In this document: in pieces, positions 1 through 11,003 of the stretch
Position numbering within the stretch: position 1 is the first letter of the stretch
Layout: each line of letters opens with the position of its first letter
From: Lutraria lutraria
Taxonomy: Eukaryota; Mollusca; Bivalvia; Venerida; Mactridae
DNA: 64,000 nucleotides
Reading direction: 5' to 3'
Assembly (NCBI GenBank): GCA_964023205.1
Contig: OZ026848.1
Span: forward strand, 33,901,912 to 33,965,911
The notes under the pieces: model-generated
The model's database searches: none
The model's input: only the letters and a program-made list of their open reading frames with translations
Told to the model about the DNA's origin: nothing
Made by a program: the position numbers and the translations under genes

Positions 1-535
1 GGTTTTGGACAAGGAGATTTTTTTTCCCCTATAATTATAAGCCTATAAATCATGTGAACCCCAGAGCGGGGCTAATTTTCACCCTGGGGCCATACTTTTA
101 ACAGACTTGGTAGAGGTCCACTTGACAATGCTACATACCAAATATCTTGGCTCTAGATCTTGTGGTTTCCAACAAGAAGATTTTTTTAATTTTCCTAAAT
201 AAATTAGAACCCCAGAGCTGGGCCAATTTTGACCCAAGGGCAATAATTTGAACAATCTTATTAGAGGTCCACTAGATAATGCTACATACAAAATATCTAG
301 GCTCTAGGCATTGTGATTTCAGCCAAGAAGATTTATATGAATCAAGTGACACCTGGGCCAATTTTGACCCTAAGGCAATAATTTGAACAAACTTGGTAGA
401 GGTCCACTAAACAATGCTACACACCAAATATCTTGAAGTTTCTGACAAGAAGATCTTAAAATTTCCCTATATAAGTCTATGCAAAATCAAGTGCCCCTGG
501 GGCGGGGCCAATTTTGACCCAATGTAAGAATTAAA
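1..535. repeat. Tandemly arranged ~140-150 bp dispersed repeat, about four diverged units
   Basis: Blocks of the type 'gggccaattttgaccc...aataatttgaac...ttggtagaggtccacta...aatgctacatac...aaatatct' recur at about 60, 213, 350 and 500. The units differ by many substitutions, so the array is old. It lies left of (3' to) the last CBM20 exon that I can place, probably in an intron. No coding frame crosses it. Confidence 0.75.
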
Positions 536-712
536 AATACAGAGCTAAATTTAGCTATGAACAACTCTCACGACTTTACAAGTTCAGAAATTCAGGATCC
601 GCCCTCAATTAAAATGATGTATGAAAATACGGAACAAAATAAATTTATGACCAACCCTCATTCCTTTACAGGTTCTGTATCTGTCCTCCATTAAAATACT
701 GTATTTTCATAT
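536..712. repeat. Two-unit tandem repeat, period about 90 bp
   Basis: The segment starting 'aatacagagctaaattta' near 536 is echoed from about 624 ('aatacggaacaaaataaattta'). Both contain 'actttacaagttc' or 'cctttacaggttc' and end in 'ccctcaattaaaat' or 'cctccattaaaat'. It is a diverged duplication with no gene seen in it. Confidence 0.5.
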
Positions 713-725
713 ATTTTCATTGGGC

Positions 726-900
726 TCAATTTTCGTGGTCTTTACTAAAATGGCTATTTCGTGGGGACATAAATTAGTGGATATTAATTTTTGAAAAGAA
801 TGCCTTATCTCCACATTTAAATTCGTGGGGATTTTGATTTCGTGGATGAGCTGGCCCACGAAATCCACAGATGAAATCCCCAACGAAAATTAATGATTCC
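726..900. repeat. Fold-back repeat with 'ttcgtgg' arms
   Basis: The left half carries 'aattttcgtgg', 'atttcgtgggg' and 'gatttcgtgga'. The right half carries the reverse complements 'cccacgaaat' and 'caacgaaaatt'. The arrangement is a decayed fold-back element of ~175 bp. Only its terminal inverted similarity supports this. Confidence 0.5.
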
Positions 901-933
901 ACAGTAGATGTAATTAAGAAGTTTAATATTTAC

Positions 934-1020
934 CTTGAAAAATGTTCTTCCTCAGATGAAGCAGAATCTTCCTCCTCATCATCATCCAGGATTGTGTCTG
1001 AACTCTTGTTGGATAAATCA
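934..1020 (-). CDS. CBM20 gene exon 6 (acidic Ser/Glu-rich), last exon placed
   Basis: It has acceptor ctatttcag and donor gtaaat. It reads DLSNKSSDTILDDDEEEDSA, then a second acidic run, SSEEEH. Acidic serine runs of this kind are often casein kinase 2 sites (inference). The frame is still open at the donor, so more exons lie left of the window. Confidence 0.78.
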
Positions 1021-4000
1021 CTGAAATAGAGACAAAACGTTTGTTAGATATAAAAATACAACAAAATTACTAGGGGTGACTTTTGGGTCCAGACTATTGC
1101 ATTACTATTGCCATTGCTGAAAATACTACTGTGATACTATTACTATTGTCATTGCTGAAAATACTACTGTGATACTATTGCTATTGTCATTGAGGTACTA
1201 TTGCAATAGTTATTGCCAAGATTTGAAAACCACAGATATTAACTTGTAAATGCAAATTTGCACAGTGTAAGATATAACTTTCCTGTAAATACATACTAAA
1301 ATGTTTGTTGGAAATGAAAAATAATGTTCACAGAATAAAACTAATATATTTTATCAGGTACATTTGTATGTTAAAGTTGGAATCGTGTTCAACGGAAGAG
1401 TGTGTTCACGCTTCTGATTAGTTTAACGAATGCGTTATTAATAGGCCCTTTGTGGTAGTTTGATGAGTGAAGTTATTTACAATTATTTTTATAACGAGAT
1501 GCAACGGAAATAACATTTTTGGTAAAGTCTTGACCATCCCTAATGTCTTTTAATTTTAACAGAATCAAGTTTTGTATCACAAATAATGTTTACTTTGAGA
1601 TGATGCTCTTGATTATAATTTCTTTCCAAGTTTTTTTCCTGTTCATGAATGTGTCCAAATCCATGTCAGCAAACCTGAATACAGATAAATGATTGATTAG
1701 GTACAAATATAACATGGTATCAATCTGTAATATCATTAAAAATACCTTAATTATATAATTGTTTAATTACTACCGTACAACCTCTCTAGAGCGGCCCTCT
1801 CTTGAGCAACAACCTCTTTTCAACAACAGCATAATTTATCCCACTGCATGATTTAACTAATCAATTAACCTCTCTAAAGCAACAACCTGTCAACAACAAT
1901 ATACTTTTGCTACTCCCAAAAGGTGTTGCTTTGAAAAGGTTGTACTGTATAGAGAAGATAAGAACCAAACAGTCATGATTCAACATATAATTAGATTATG
2001 TACTGAACATTCATGCATTTCAGACTAATATGTTGATTTTGACATCAGTTATTTCCCATAGAAACTTGTAATGTATCAATGAGATTTAACAAAATACAAG
2101 GCACTTCAGGGGAATTCTTTATCATATAATCATGTAGCCTCTCTGAAATCATACATACTCCTTGAAATTTAACTCCTAAAATTGGTTCCAGACAGGAATC
2201 CCCCCCCCAAATGGCTTCAACCCAATATTTCATTCCCATATTAAGGGCTAGGGTGCCTGCCCCTAAACATCAAGAAAACCCCTGCACTTAGTCAGTTAAA
2301 CAGTCTACAGACAACAGGACAAGAGTTAAGTAGTGTACAAGAACAAAGTTCTCATCTAAGTTGTAGTGTACAAGAACAAAGTTCTCATCTAAGTTGTAGT
2401 GTACAAGAACAAAGTTCTCATCTAAGTTGTAGTGTACAAGAACAAAGTTCTCATCTAAGTTGTAGTGTACAAGAACAAAGTTCTCATCTAAGTTGTAGTG
2501 TACAAGAACAAAGTTCTCATCTAAGTTGTGGTGTACAAGGACAAAGTTCTCATCTAAGTTGTGGTGTACAAGAACAAAGTTCTCATCTAAGTTGTGGTGT
2601 ACAAGAACAAACGTCTCATCTAAGTTGTGGTGTACAAGAACAAAGTTCTCATCTAATCTGTGGTGTACAAGAACAAAGTTCTCATCTAAGTTGTTGTGTA
2701 CAAGAACAAAGTTCTCATCTAAGTTGTTCTTTCTTCTCATGCTACACTGGATGTACAGCGATGTATTTGTTTGTCTTCTATTGTGACACTGGAGATGTGG
2801 TGGTAACTATGAGGTAAATACAAGAAGTACAAAATATTTCAATACCTGATTGCTTCTTCCAAGCAACATTTCTTTCCATATCTGTCATGAACTGAAATAT
2901 AATCAATATACTAATTAGATTTTGAAATTAAATTTTAAAAAAAATAACCATTGTCAATCAATCAAAAATCTTGGCACTAAAGTAGTGAATTTTACATACT
3001 TGATACAACTTATATGACCAGGTTTATTTAGCTTCGACTTTTGGATGATTACTCTAGACAGACAAATGTAAAAACAAAAACAATGCAATCTGAATGTTCA
3101 TGATACAAACAGAATAACAAGACTTACTTACTATAAATCACTTAAAATGTCTTAAGAAACAATCAACTAAATCTTATTTACATTAAAATCTCAAGTAGAC
3201 ACTTATATTTGAGACAAACTTAAAATTCAGGCAGTAACTCTAATACATCTTGCAATAAAGCAATAACAAATAAACTGTTAAATACTAGATAACCATAAAA
3301 CTATTATTATGCATGAAAACAAATACATGCAAACTAACTTAAGTCATTGTCTTACATGCTCAAATCTCAGTCATGTGTACACACTCAAAATCAAGCATGT
3401 GTCCAAACTCAAATCTCAGTCATCTGTCCAAACACAAATCTCAGTCCTGTGCTGTGTCCACACACAACTCTCAGGCATGTGCTCATATTCAAATCTCAGA
3501 CATGTGTTCATATTCAAATCTCAGACATGTGTTTGCACTCAAATCTCAGTCATGTGTCCACACACAAATCTCAGTCATGTGTCCAAACACAAATCTCAGG
3601 CATGTGCTCATATTCAAATCTCAGACATGTACTCATATTCAAATCTCAGACATGTGTTCATATTCAAATCTCAGACATGTGTTCATTTTCAAATCTCAGA
3701 CATGTGTTCATATTCAAATCTCAGACATGTGTTCATGTTCAAATCTCAGACATGTGTTCATGTTCAAATCTCAGACATGTGTTCATGTTCAAAGCTATGA
3801 CATGTGTTTATATTCAAATCTCAGACATGTGTTCATATTGAAATCTCAGACATGTGTTCATGTTCAAATCTCAGACATGTGTTCATGTTCAAATTTCAGA
3901 CATGTGTTCATATTCAAATCTTAGACATGTGTTCATGTTCAAATATCAGACATGTGTTCATATTCAAATCTCAGACTTGTGTTCATATTCAAATCTCAGA

Positions 4001-7000
4001 CATGTGCTCATATTCAAAATTCAGACATGTGTTCATATTGAAATCTCAGACATGTGTTCATGTTTAAATATCAGACATGTGTTCATGTTCAAAGCTAAGA
4101 CATATGTTCATGTTCAAATATCAGACATGTGTTCATGTTCAAAGCTATGACATGTGTTCATGTTCAAATATCAGACATGTGTTCATGTTCAAAGCTAAGA
4201 CATGTGTTCATGTTCAAAGCTAAGACATGTGTTCATGTTCAAAGCTAAGACATGTGTTCATGTTCAAATATCAGACATGTGTTCATATTCAAATCTCAGA
4301 CATGTGTTCACACTCAAATATCAGGACTTCATGTGTCCAAACACAAATCTCAGTCCTGTGCCCACACACAAATCTCAGGCATGTGCTCATATTCAAATCT
4401 CAGACATGTGTTCATATTGAAATATCAGACATGTGTTCATGTTCAATATCAGACATGTGTTCATATTCAAATATCAGACATGTGTTCATGTTCAAAGCTA
4501 AGACATGTGTTCATGTTCAAATATCAGACATGTGTTCATGTTCAAAGCTATGACATGTGTTCATGTTCAAAGCTAAGACATGTGTTCATGTTCAAATATC
4601 AGACATGTGTTCATGTTCAAAGCTAAGACATGTGTTCATGTTCAAATATCAGACATGTGTTCATGTTCAAATATCAGACATGTGTTCATGTTCAAATATC
4701 AGACATGTGTTCATGTTCAAAGCTAAGACATGTGTTCATGTTCAAATATCAGACATGTGTTCATGTTCAAATATCAGACATGTGTTCATGTTCAAATATC
4801 AGACATGTATTCATGTTCAAATATCAGACATGTGTTCATGTTCAAAGCTAAGAGGGTTCAAACTCACAACCTCTCAATCATCAGACAAATGCTCTAACCA
4901 CTGAGCTAGCTGGGCAGGCTGCACCCTTGAGCATTTTATGATAGCTTTGGTAAATATCTAAATGCAGCCCAACCCTGACAGCCAAGTTCTATCAGGATTT
5001 GAATAAAATAATCAGATCTTCTATGATCTGCAGTAACATGATACCATTACCAATATAAACAGACAAGAAATCAACTATGTACATAATTCTACAATAAAAA
5101 AACAGGTGTTTTTTGTTCAGTTTACCCATCTGACTGTCACCTAACAATGTCAAGAAAAGACTTATTTCAATGGACAGGTGTAAATTCTTTGAGCTTCCTG
5201 AACAAAAAGACTTCCTGTCATTTTTGCATAAAAAGTTGGTCTGTGCATTTTTTTGTGGTTATAGAAGTAAAATTAACTATAATATCCCATATTAGATCAG
5301 CTGATGAAGTAGAGGACTTCAAGAGTTAGTATGTGCAAGAATTAAATCAAGAGTTAGCAACATTAGGTGTGATTAAGGATAATACAAACTTTTAATAATT
5401 ATGAACAAAAGTGTGTGGTACCTGATCCTAATAGATTTTGACATTTAAACATAATCCATTAAATAGTAACTTTCAACTTTACAACATTTTGAAAAGTTGG
5501 ACCCGGGTCAGTTATATTTGACTTAATATCATAAAGGGAGATAATTATATTAACTAGTACTCTCCCTTTTTTAGGATTACATAGCATTTTTAATTTCATT
5601 TTTACAAATACCAAAATTACATAATTCAGAAAAAGCTTGTTGTGAATGATTTATAAATGATTTATCCCACATATTCAATGAAAATAAACAAGAGTTTAAC
5701 GGTTAGAAATGAATGCTTGTATAAGGGTCTGTTATCCTTTTAAGTTACTTGCAGCTAAAAGAAAATTTATTGATTCTTCAATAAAAATTCATTTTGGCAT
5801 CTCTAATTTTTCAAGCAATATGTGAATGTTTCCATATAGATATTACAAACCATGATACCTTCGGTGAATTCTTGTATGCTGAAAAAATAGTTTCTGATAA
5901 GTAAGAATTATATACATGTACATACAAATAATATACTAATTATACTTAACAAAATGATAAACACAACAAAATGATAAACACACTACTTACTTGTATGTTT
6001 AGGTCACTCAAATGTGTTACACTTGTAATGTGTTACAATTAAGTTCCAAACCATATCAATTATAATTCAGGGTTGATATGGACAAATAGTAAATAAAGTC
6101 CTGTAATGATTCATAAATCTAACATCATGTTCTTTGATAAGTTACTGAAATTGACTGTAGCTATTTGAAAATTACATAGTCAGATAACATAATTATTATA
6201 AGGACCTTTAAAAATTGCATTTTTTTAAAACATAAAAATAGTGTGTTTTTCAAATTTGTTTTGTACATAGTACATTTATAATAAATATAACATGATCACT
6301 CGACATTATGCCCATGCAATTAAAAACCAAAGCTATAAATTATCTTATTGAAATATTTAGGCATTATAGACATACACTAATGAAACATAAATCATTAAAA
6401 AAAACTTACAAATATTCTCTTTTTAATTGCAAATGGAATTATCAACAATGTTGTTCATGGTGTAAAAATAAATACATTAATAATAAAACTACAGTTTAAA
6501 ATTAATATCTATTATATGTAATAAAATTATATGATTTTCAAATTGTCTAACTAAACAAAAAAATTACAGAAGAATAAGATAGGAATGAAAATAGAAAAAT
6601 ACTAGTAAGGACATTGTATTATATTAAGGAAAGCACAGAAATATGGAAGGTGGCACCGTGCTAATGCTCTGAAATTGGGACTTGTACAGAATGGAATATC
6701 AAAGGTACATGCAGAGACAGAAAGTACGGATACATACAAGAAAGCTGTGAAAAAATAATGAAAAAGGGACAAGGTACACATGAATTAAGGAAGAAGATTG
6801 GAATTGAATGACCAGTGTCTTTGGAAAAAAAGTGAAAGGAAAGTAGAATTTTGTTATGGGTAAATGCATTATGGGTAAACTAGAGATTTGAAATAGTCTA
6901 CATACCAAGCAGACAGAGGAGGAACAATTATTTAGAAAGAAACAGAAATATTAAAAGGAAAAGAAATAAGGAGATTCACTGGGAAGGAAAATAAATTTAG

Positions 7001-9506
7001 ATATATAAAAGATAGAAGCAAAAAAATAGAATGAAAATATATTTAAATAAATTTTGGAGAATAGAGAAAAACAAACATTTTGAAAAAGATATCAACTAAG
7101 ATAGAGATTTTAGAATATATATAAGCTTGAAGATTAGAGAGGGAGAAGAACAAAAATCATATTAAAAAAACACAAATACTTGTATAAGAAAGGCACTGAG
7201 AGTGTTTGATATACAGGTAGACATATCAATCAAGATAGTAAGTAAGAGAATTTTATGAAATAAATAGAGAAGATAGATAAAGGAGTCTGAAGGACATGAG
7301 TATAATATCTCAGAGACACATGTTATAAAACACATGACAGAAGAGTAAGAGGTACTCTTATAATGATTTAGTTAAAAGCAAGTTATCTGTCTACCTGACA
7401 AAATGTTAGCATCATTGTTCCATGGAGCAAGAATGTCACAGCTTCCTGCCATTATACGTGGAATATGTAACACTTTATTGTCTCCCTCCTCCCATCTACA
7501 GATGTAACCATCTAAACAAAAAAAAGATACAGATATCACGATATAAATGAGTTCATACATTTTACAATTATGATATTACATATATTTACTTCATGAACAT
7601 CATATACATGTAATTCTTTACATAGCACTTTGATTTCTTGGAACAAAAAAAAAATTCTTAAAATTCAATCTTTAATTCCATTCCTTTCTGACAGGAATGG
7701 GAAAATGTTTAATTTTACTACAAAAGAGATTTATAAACTAACTATAAACTAACACTTTTGTATAAAATACAAGTATTGAAAAATTGTTGATAAATAAAGA
7801 GACATTCATGATTAAGAATGCCATATAATTCTGATAGAAAATATTATGTGACAATATTAATCTAAGAACATAGCATTATATTTTGTCTTTGTATTCATAT
7901 GAGCTAGTATATCTTTCTTTTCATATATTAATACAATCAATTGCGTAAAACAATTTTGAAAAGGAAATAACAAGTGAAATGTACTTAGAAGTTTTTAGAC
8001 AACCCCTTGTATGAAAAAGTGAACTGACCTTTATCTGTGATAACCCATTTGAATAGCAAAGTTGATCCTTGCTCAATATTTAGGGTCACAGATTTTATTC
8101 CATTACCATCATCATGTGCGATGATTGCTTGTTTAACATCCCACATCCCTAAAGCCGGAATGTTACCAACAATAGCAACCCTGAGATCAGGTGATTGCAA
8201 GTTGTAATGCATCTTAATTGTGCACCATAGCATATAGCTTATTTCAACATAACTCTCAGTGATATCAACCTAAATAAATGATAAGAAAATGTTTTAAAGT
8301 TTATTCTCAAACTTGTCTAAGAGTTCAGTGCAGAGATATCTAATTAATGAAAGAATATCATCAAATGATATATGTCTACCTCCATGGCTTTTTTCCCTTC
8401 TATAATAGAGGCCGAAATTCGTTGACTTAACTCCCAATTGCAAAAAGGCTGTTTTTTTCCCAATTTGAGGCAAGAAATTCCCTAAAATACAATGCTTTTC
8501 TTACTCGGTTGTCTAACCTCAAAATCTGGCCAAATGTCGCGCTTGAAATTCCTAAAATGAAAGGCTAAGGCCCTGACTTCTGATGAAAATAATGCACCCA
8601 ATGCAAGGCTTGAACCCGCAACCTCCAGTTAGCAAGTCAGATGTTCTACCTACTGAGCTAATCGGGCTCAGGTGAATATGCCAGTTAATTTATTATACAA
8701 TATGTCACACCACTACATTCCTCCTTCCTTTTTATACAAAGTAATCAATTCAGACAACCACAGGTTCTTTAAACTAACCCAGCCAATGCTTCACGCTAGC
8801 TCCAAGATTCCAAGCCTAATCACACACTCACAGCACCAAATATAATACTATAAATAGGAGGAGGACAAAAATAATGTTCCCGATGTGGATTATCGCACCC
8901 ACAACCTCCTGCTTGCAAGTCAGATGCTCTAGTCTTCCAACAGAGCTATTTGGGCTGGTGAATATCCCAGTCAATTTATGATACAATATACCACACTCAG
9001 CACACTGCTAAACAAAATATGCTCATTTGTATGAATATGTTTATGTGAAATAATAATAAAAATATAAGATGAAAATGAAAAAAAATCCAATACTGTGTTT
9101 CAAAATTTAATAATGAACTCAAAGTCAAAACTGTTCTTAGGCCAATAAAATCAACGTTAAAATAGCAACAAGGAAGGTTATATAGTTTGAGAACAATGAA
9201 AGGCCACATATATATTAGCTATATCATTATATTATAAGCCTACATATACATGAATACACCCAGTAATACGTATAGATGTAGACAATTTTAGCAATAATCA
9301 GAAATAAACTAAGAATAATTTAGTAGAATTTTTACTTGATTCAAAGCTTATCTTTATCGTCTGTTTATGATTTACTTTCGTTTTATCCATGAAACTGTAC
9401 AAGAACTTTATCTGAACGAGCATATTTAACAAGCAGATATACTTTTCTTGTGCATAATATCACAAAAAAGTTGACTTACACTGAAAGGTGGACTGTTGAA
9501 AGTCAT
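934..9506 (-). CDS. CBM20 (starch/glycogen-binding) domain protein, 5' six exons; gene continues off the left edge
   Basis: Six minus-strand exons join in one frame: 9480-9506, 8029-8269, 7395-7511, 2846-2891, 1594-1674 and 934-1020. Every junction has GT/AG ends and phases agree (0,1,1,2,2,2). The 599 coding nt give about 199 residues. Residues ~10-115 carry CBM20 hallmarks: LRVAIVGNIPALGMWDVKQA (the LGxW motif), FKWVITDKDG, then RWEEGDNKVL. The following part (HDRYGKKCCLEEAIRFADMD, then a Lys-rich stretch and an acidic Ser/Glu tract) is not recognised. It is not the phosphatase of laforin nor the phosphodiesterase of GPCPD1, the known animal CBM20 proteins I compared from memory. By family knowledge the domain binds alpha-glucans such as glycogen. 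Function of the whole protein is unknown. No signal peptide or membrane segment is seen. Extra small exons in the 4.5 kb third intron cannot be excluded, but the phase already fits without them. Confidence 0.82.
1093..1218. repeat. Short tandem repeat, period ~38 bp, intronic
   Basis: 'cattgctgaaaatactac' starts at 1112 and again at 1150. It is embedded in degenerate att-gct-att-gcc steps. Confidence 0.7.
1594..1674 (-). CDS. CBM20 gene exon 5
   Basis: It has acceptor attcag and donor gtaaac. It reads FADMDLDTFMNRKKTWKEI, then IIKSIIS, in the phase left by exon 4. The other two frames hit stops. Confidence 0.75.
1771..1949. mobile_element. MITE with TACNGTACAACC ends (Tc1/mariner-like), intronic
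   Basis: The left end TACCGTACAACCTCTCTAGA matches the inverted right end GGTTGTACTGTA. Taking the outer TA as the target duplication gives CNGTACAACC termini. Related elements lie at 26536-26689 and, more weakly, from 35518. It has no coding capacity. Confidence 0.65.
2331..2726. repeat. Minisatellite, 12 copies of a 33 bp unit
   Basis: The unit contains tagtgtacaagaacaaag and ttctcatctaagttg, and 396 bp is exactly 12 units. Copies differ at a few positions, such as tagtg versus tggtg. It lies in the intron between exons 4 and 5 of the CBM20 gene. Because 33 is divisible by three, the minus strand stays open as 11-residue repeats; this is a by-product of the array, not a gene. Confidence 0.93.
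2846..2891 (-). CDS. CBM20 gene exon 4 (46 nt micro-exon)
   Basis: The exon lies between the acceptor tatatttcag and the donor gtattg. In the phase left by exon 3 it reads V-HDRYGKKCCLEEAI-R without a stop. The phase match on both sides is the main evidence. Confidence 0.72.
3345..4851. repeat. Large minisatellite, ~60 copies of a 25 bp unit
   Basis: The consensus is gacatgtgttcatgttcaaa plus atctca, atatca or gctaag. The left ~250 bp is degenerate (tccaaacacaaatctcagtc types) and the right part is homogeneous, with the gctaag variant alternating with the atatca variant, as in a higher-order pattern. It lies in the third intron of the CBM20 gene. All three plus frames are open only because the unit lacks stops. 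Confidence 0.93.
4852..4915 (-). repeat. tRNA-like sequence (SINE head or tRNA fossil) abutting the 25 bp array
   Basis: The minus strand reads GCCCAGC, then the A box TAGCTCAGTGGTTAGAGCA and a B box GTTGTGAGTTTGAACCC. The 3' side does not pair with the 5' acceptor strand and the anticodon stem is poor, so it is not a working tRNA gene. The minisatellite begins exactly where the 3' half of the tRNA ends. Confidence 0.7.
4925..7390. other. Intron 3 of the CBM20 gene, remainder: no feature
   Basis: AT-rich sequence without convincing frames. Short ORFs here have A/T-biased composition and no motif. A short inverted 'aaagggagataa ... ctctcccttttt' occurs near 5540-5572. Nothing else was seen. 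Confidence 0.6.
7395..7511 (-). CDS. CBM20 gene exon 3: end of the CBM20 domain
   Basis: The acceptor is a T-rich tract ending in tttag and the donor is gtagac. The exon encodes DGYICRWEEGDNKVL, the WExG-(N)-type binding strand of CBM20, then PRIMAGSCDILAPWNNDANI. Phase 1 at both ends. Confidence 0.85.
8029..8269 (-). CDS. CBM20 gene exon 2: main part of the CBM20 domain
   Basis: The acceptor atttag precedes 8269 and the donor gtcagt follows 8029. The exon encodes 80 residues, including IPALGMWDVKQAI and TLLFKWVITDK. It ends in phase 1. Confidence 0.88.
8600..8669 (-). repeat. tRNA-derived SINE head, copy 1, intronic
   Basis: The minus strand reads GAGCCCGATTAGCTCAGTAG (A box) and GGTTGCGGGTTCAAGCC (B box). 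The 3' acceptor strand does not pair. A body may continue left to ~8400. The flank upstream of the tRNA part is shared with the copy at 8893-8956. Confidence 0.65.
8893..8956 (-). repeat. tRNA-derived SINE head, copy 2, intronic
   Basis: It matches copy 1 in 'gagctatttgggctggtgaa' and in a B-box-like 'acaacctcctgcttgcaagt'. The shared flank 'ggtgaatat-ccagt-aattta-atacaatat' shows that the two derive from one duplicated or transposed unit. Confidence 0.55.
9480..9506 (-). CDS. CBM20 gene exon 1 (start codon exon)
   Basis: ATG at 9506 opens MTFNSPPFS, followed directly by the donor gtaagt (9474-9479). The start is supported by a duplicate elsewhere in the window (52893-52919) with MSFDSPTIS and the same donor, so selection once maintained this short exon. 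It joins exon 2 in phase 0. Confidence 0.8.
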
Positions 9507-9540
9507 TTTCAACTGTGCAACTGTCAGACGACCTTGTATT

Positions 9541-9577
9541 GACGCCGGAAGTTAGTGTTGCTATTGACGCCGGAAGT
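9541..9577 (-). promoter_or_regulatory. Paired ETS/GABP-type sites upstream of the CBM20 start codon
   Basis: GACGCCGGAAGT occurs at 9541-9552 and 9566-9577, 25 bp apart, about 35-70 bp upstream of the ATG. CCGGAAGT is the ETS-family core. The same pair with the same 25 bp spacing is kept in the duplicate promoter at 52948-52984. A role as core promoter elements is inferred. Confidence 0.65.
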
Positions 9578-10780
9578 GACAGTTTATTGTTTATGATATG
9601 AATAAAATGCATAGCGCTGACTGGTTATAATTCGGCGTCAGAATAAAACGAATGTCAAAATGAATGTAGAAACATCAATGTAGAGCTGGACATCGGTATT
9701 ATATTATTTGTTTGTTTTTTTCAATAATTGCTTAATTGAATTATCAAGGATGATTATATTAAATAATTGACATTCCCAAATCCCTAACCAGAGTTGTCGT
9801 TCCTGTAGTGAACGTAGCGGTCCTCGTCCCGAAGACAACTCCGTGTACAACTAGGCGTTCGTCTAAAGAAAATGCATATTTTCTAAGTCCCGGAGCTACT
9901 AACGATTGTGCGTTTATATTTCCGCGGTTCCCATGCATCCGTGACATATATCACATTTCCTGTATAGATAGAACGATCATGCATGGAAAGAACCCTCGGT
10001 TGACAAACTTTATGGTATCACGATGCTATTATATAATGCATGTGGTATCTTAATTGTTGATTATATATATAGTAAATAGACTTGTGTTTTCTGTAATATA
10101 GATGCCATAGAGGATGAAAAACAATTTTTGCTTGAATGTCTCTTGTACAATGATATAAGAAATTGCATGTATATATACTTCATTCCATCATAATAAAGAA
10201 TAAAAAACTTTGTTATAGACAATGCCGGTGATTGTCTGCCAGATCTTCTGAATAATACAAATTATGCAGTCACCCGCAACAAATATCCAAATTTACCAAA
10301 AGTTCTCTGAAAATCGGAAATCTTAGCCTGAAACTGGACTTTCGGCTCAGTCCGGAAGGGGTTCGTTTTTTTTCAGAGGATAAAATTTCGGTGAAAAAAT
10401 GTTTGACCATCAATAATCGAAACCCTCGACTGAACTGTTTGTTGATAAGGTGACTGAAACCCATGTTTTTTCCCTGACTTACATGTAGTAGCTTTATAAC
10501 ATGTTTGATAATTTGATTCCATTTTGGCTTTTCTCGGAACTTTATGCTTATCTTATCTTTACATATAAATGTACTTGACAAAATATAGCAAATGGTTGGT
10601 TTAAACCAGTAACATTTTTGTACATATGTGTGAACTCGTAGAAGTTATAATATTTTGTTAGTATTTACTCAAATCGTTGACCGTATAAACTCATTTTCAA
10701 AGCTAAGTCATCTTTAAAGCCAAGATCAATGTTTTAATGAAATAGGAAGAACGGGTACAAAGTACTACACACTTTATGAT
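9578..10780. other. Intergenic, upstream of the CBM20 gene: no feature
   Basis: No exon, RNA or repeat structure was recognised. Small ORFs on both strands have no motif. Any other gene that shares the CBM20 promoter region could not be placed. Confidence 0.5.
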
Positions 10781-10818
<38 letters not shown>

Positions 10819-10985
10819 TTATTTGGCATATAATGCATCATAACATGACAATTAAAAGAACAACATGATATCATTTTTAAAACATACAAATCAAGTTGTA
10901 AATAAATATAATCATGACATATGCTCCAACACCAAGGATAGCACAAAAAAGGATAACCTTATTTCCATTGTGGTCCTTGATTTTT
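10780..10985 (-). mobile_element. LINE 3' end with GATA microsatellite tail, copy 1
   Basis: Read on the minus strand, 'tcaaggaccacaatggaaat' leads through an A/T-rich UTR to 'aaataaatctatctatc' and a pure tetranucleotide run. The adjacent element (11004-11966) has the same ends. A microsatellite 3' tail is typical of CR1/L2-type LINEs. Confidence 0.65.
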
Positions 10986-11003
10986 ATTAATATTTTATTA
11001 ATA

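Noticed and set aside
2288..2740. 150-residue repeat protein on the minus strand
   Set aside because: It is a 33 bp minisatellite; CBM20 exon phases join across it without using it.
3345..4851. CRISPR-like array
   Set aside because: Units follow each other without unique spacers, and the DNA is eukaryotic.
3309..4904. Several overlapping 70-180 residue plus-strand ORFs rich in CVH/QISDMCSYS repeats
   Set aside because: All three frames are open because the 25 bp unit has no stop; they are one minisatellite, in an intron.
4852..4915. Functional tRNA gene
   Set aside because: A and B boxes are present, but the acceptor and anticodon stems do not pair; the same holds for 8600-8669, 8893-8956 and 22201-22259.
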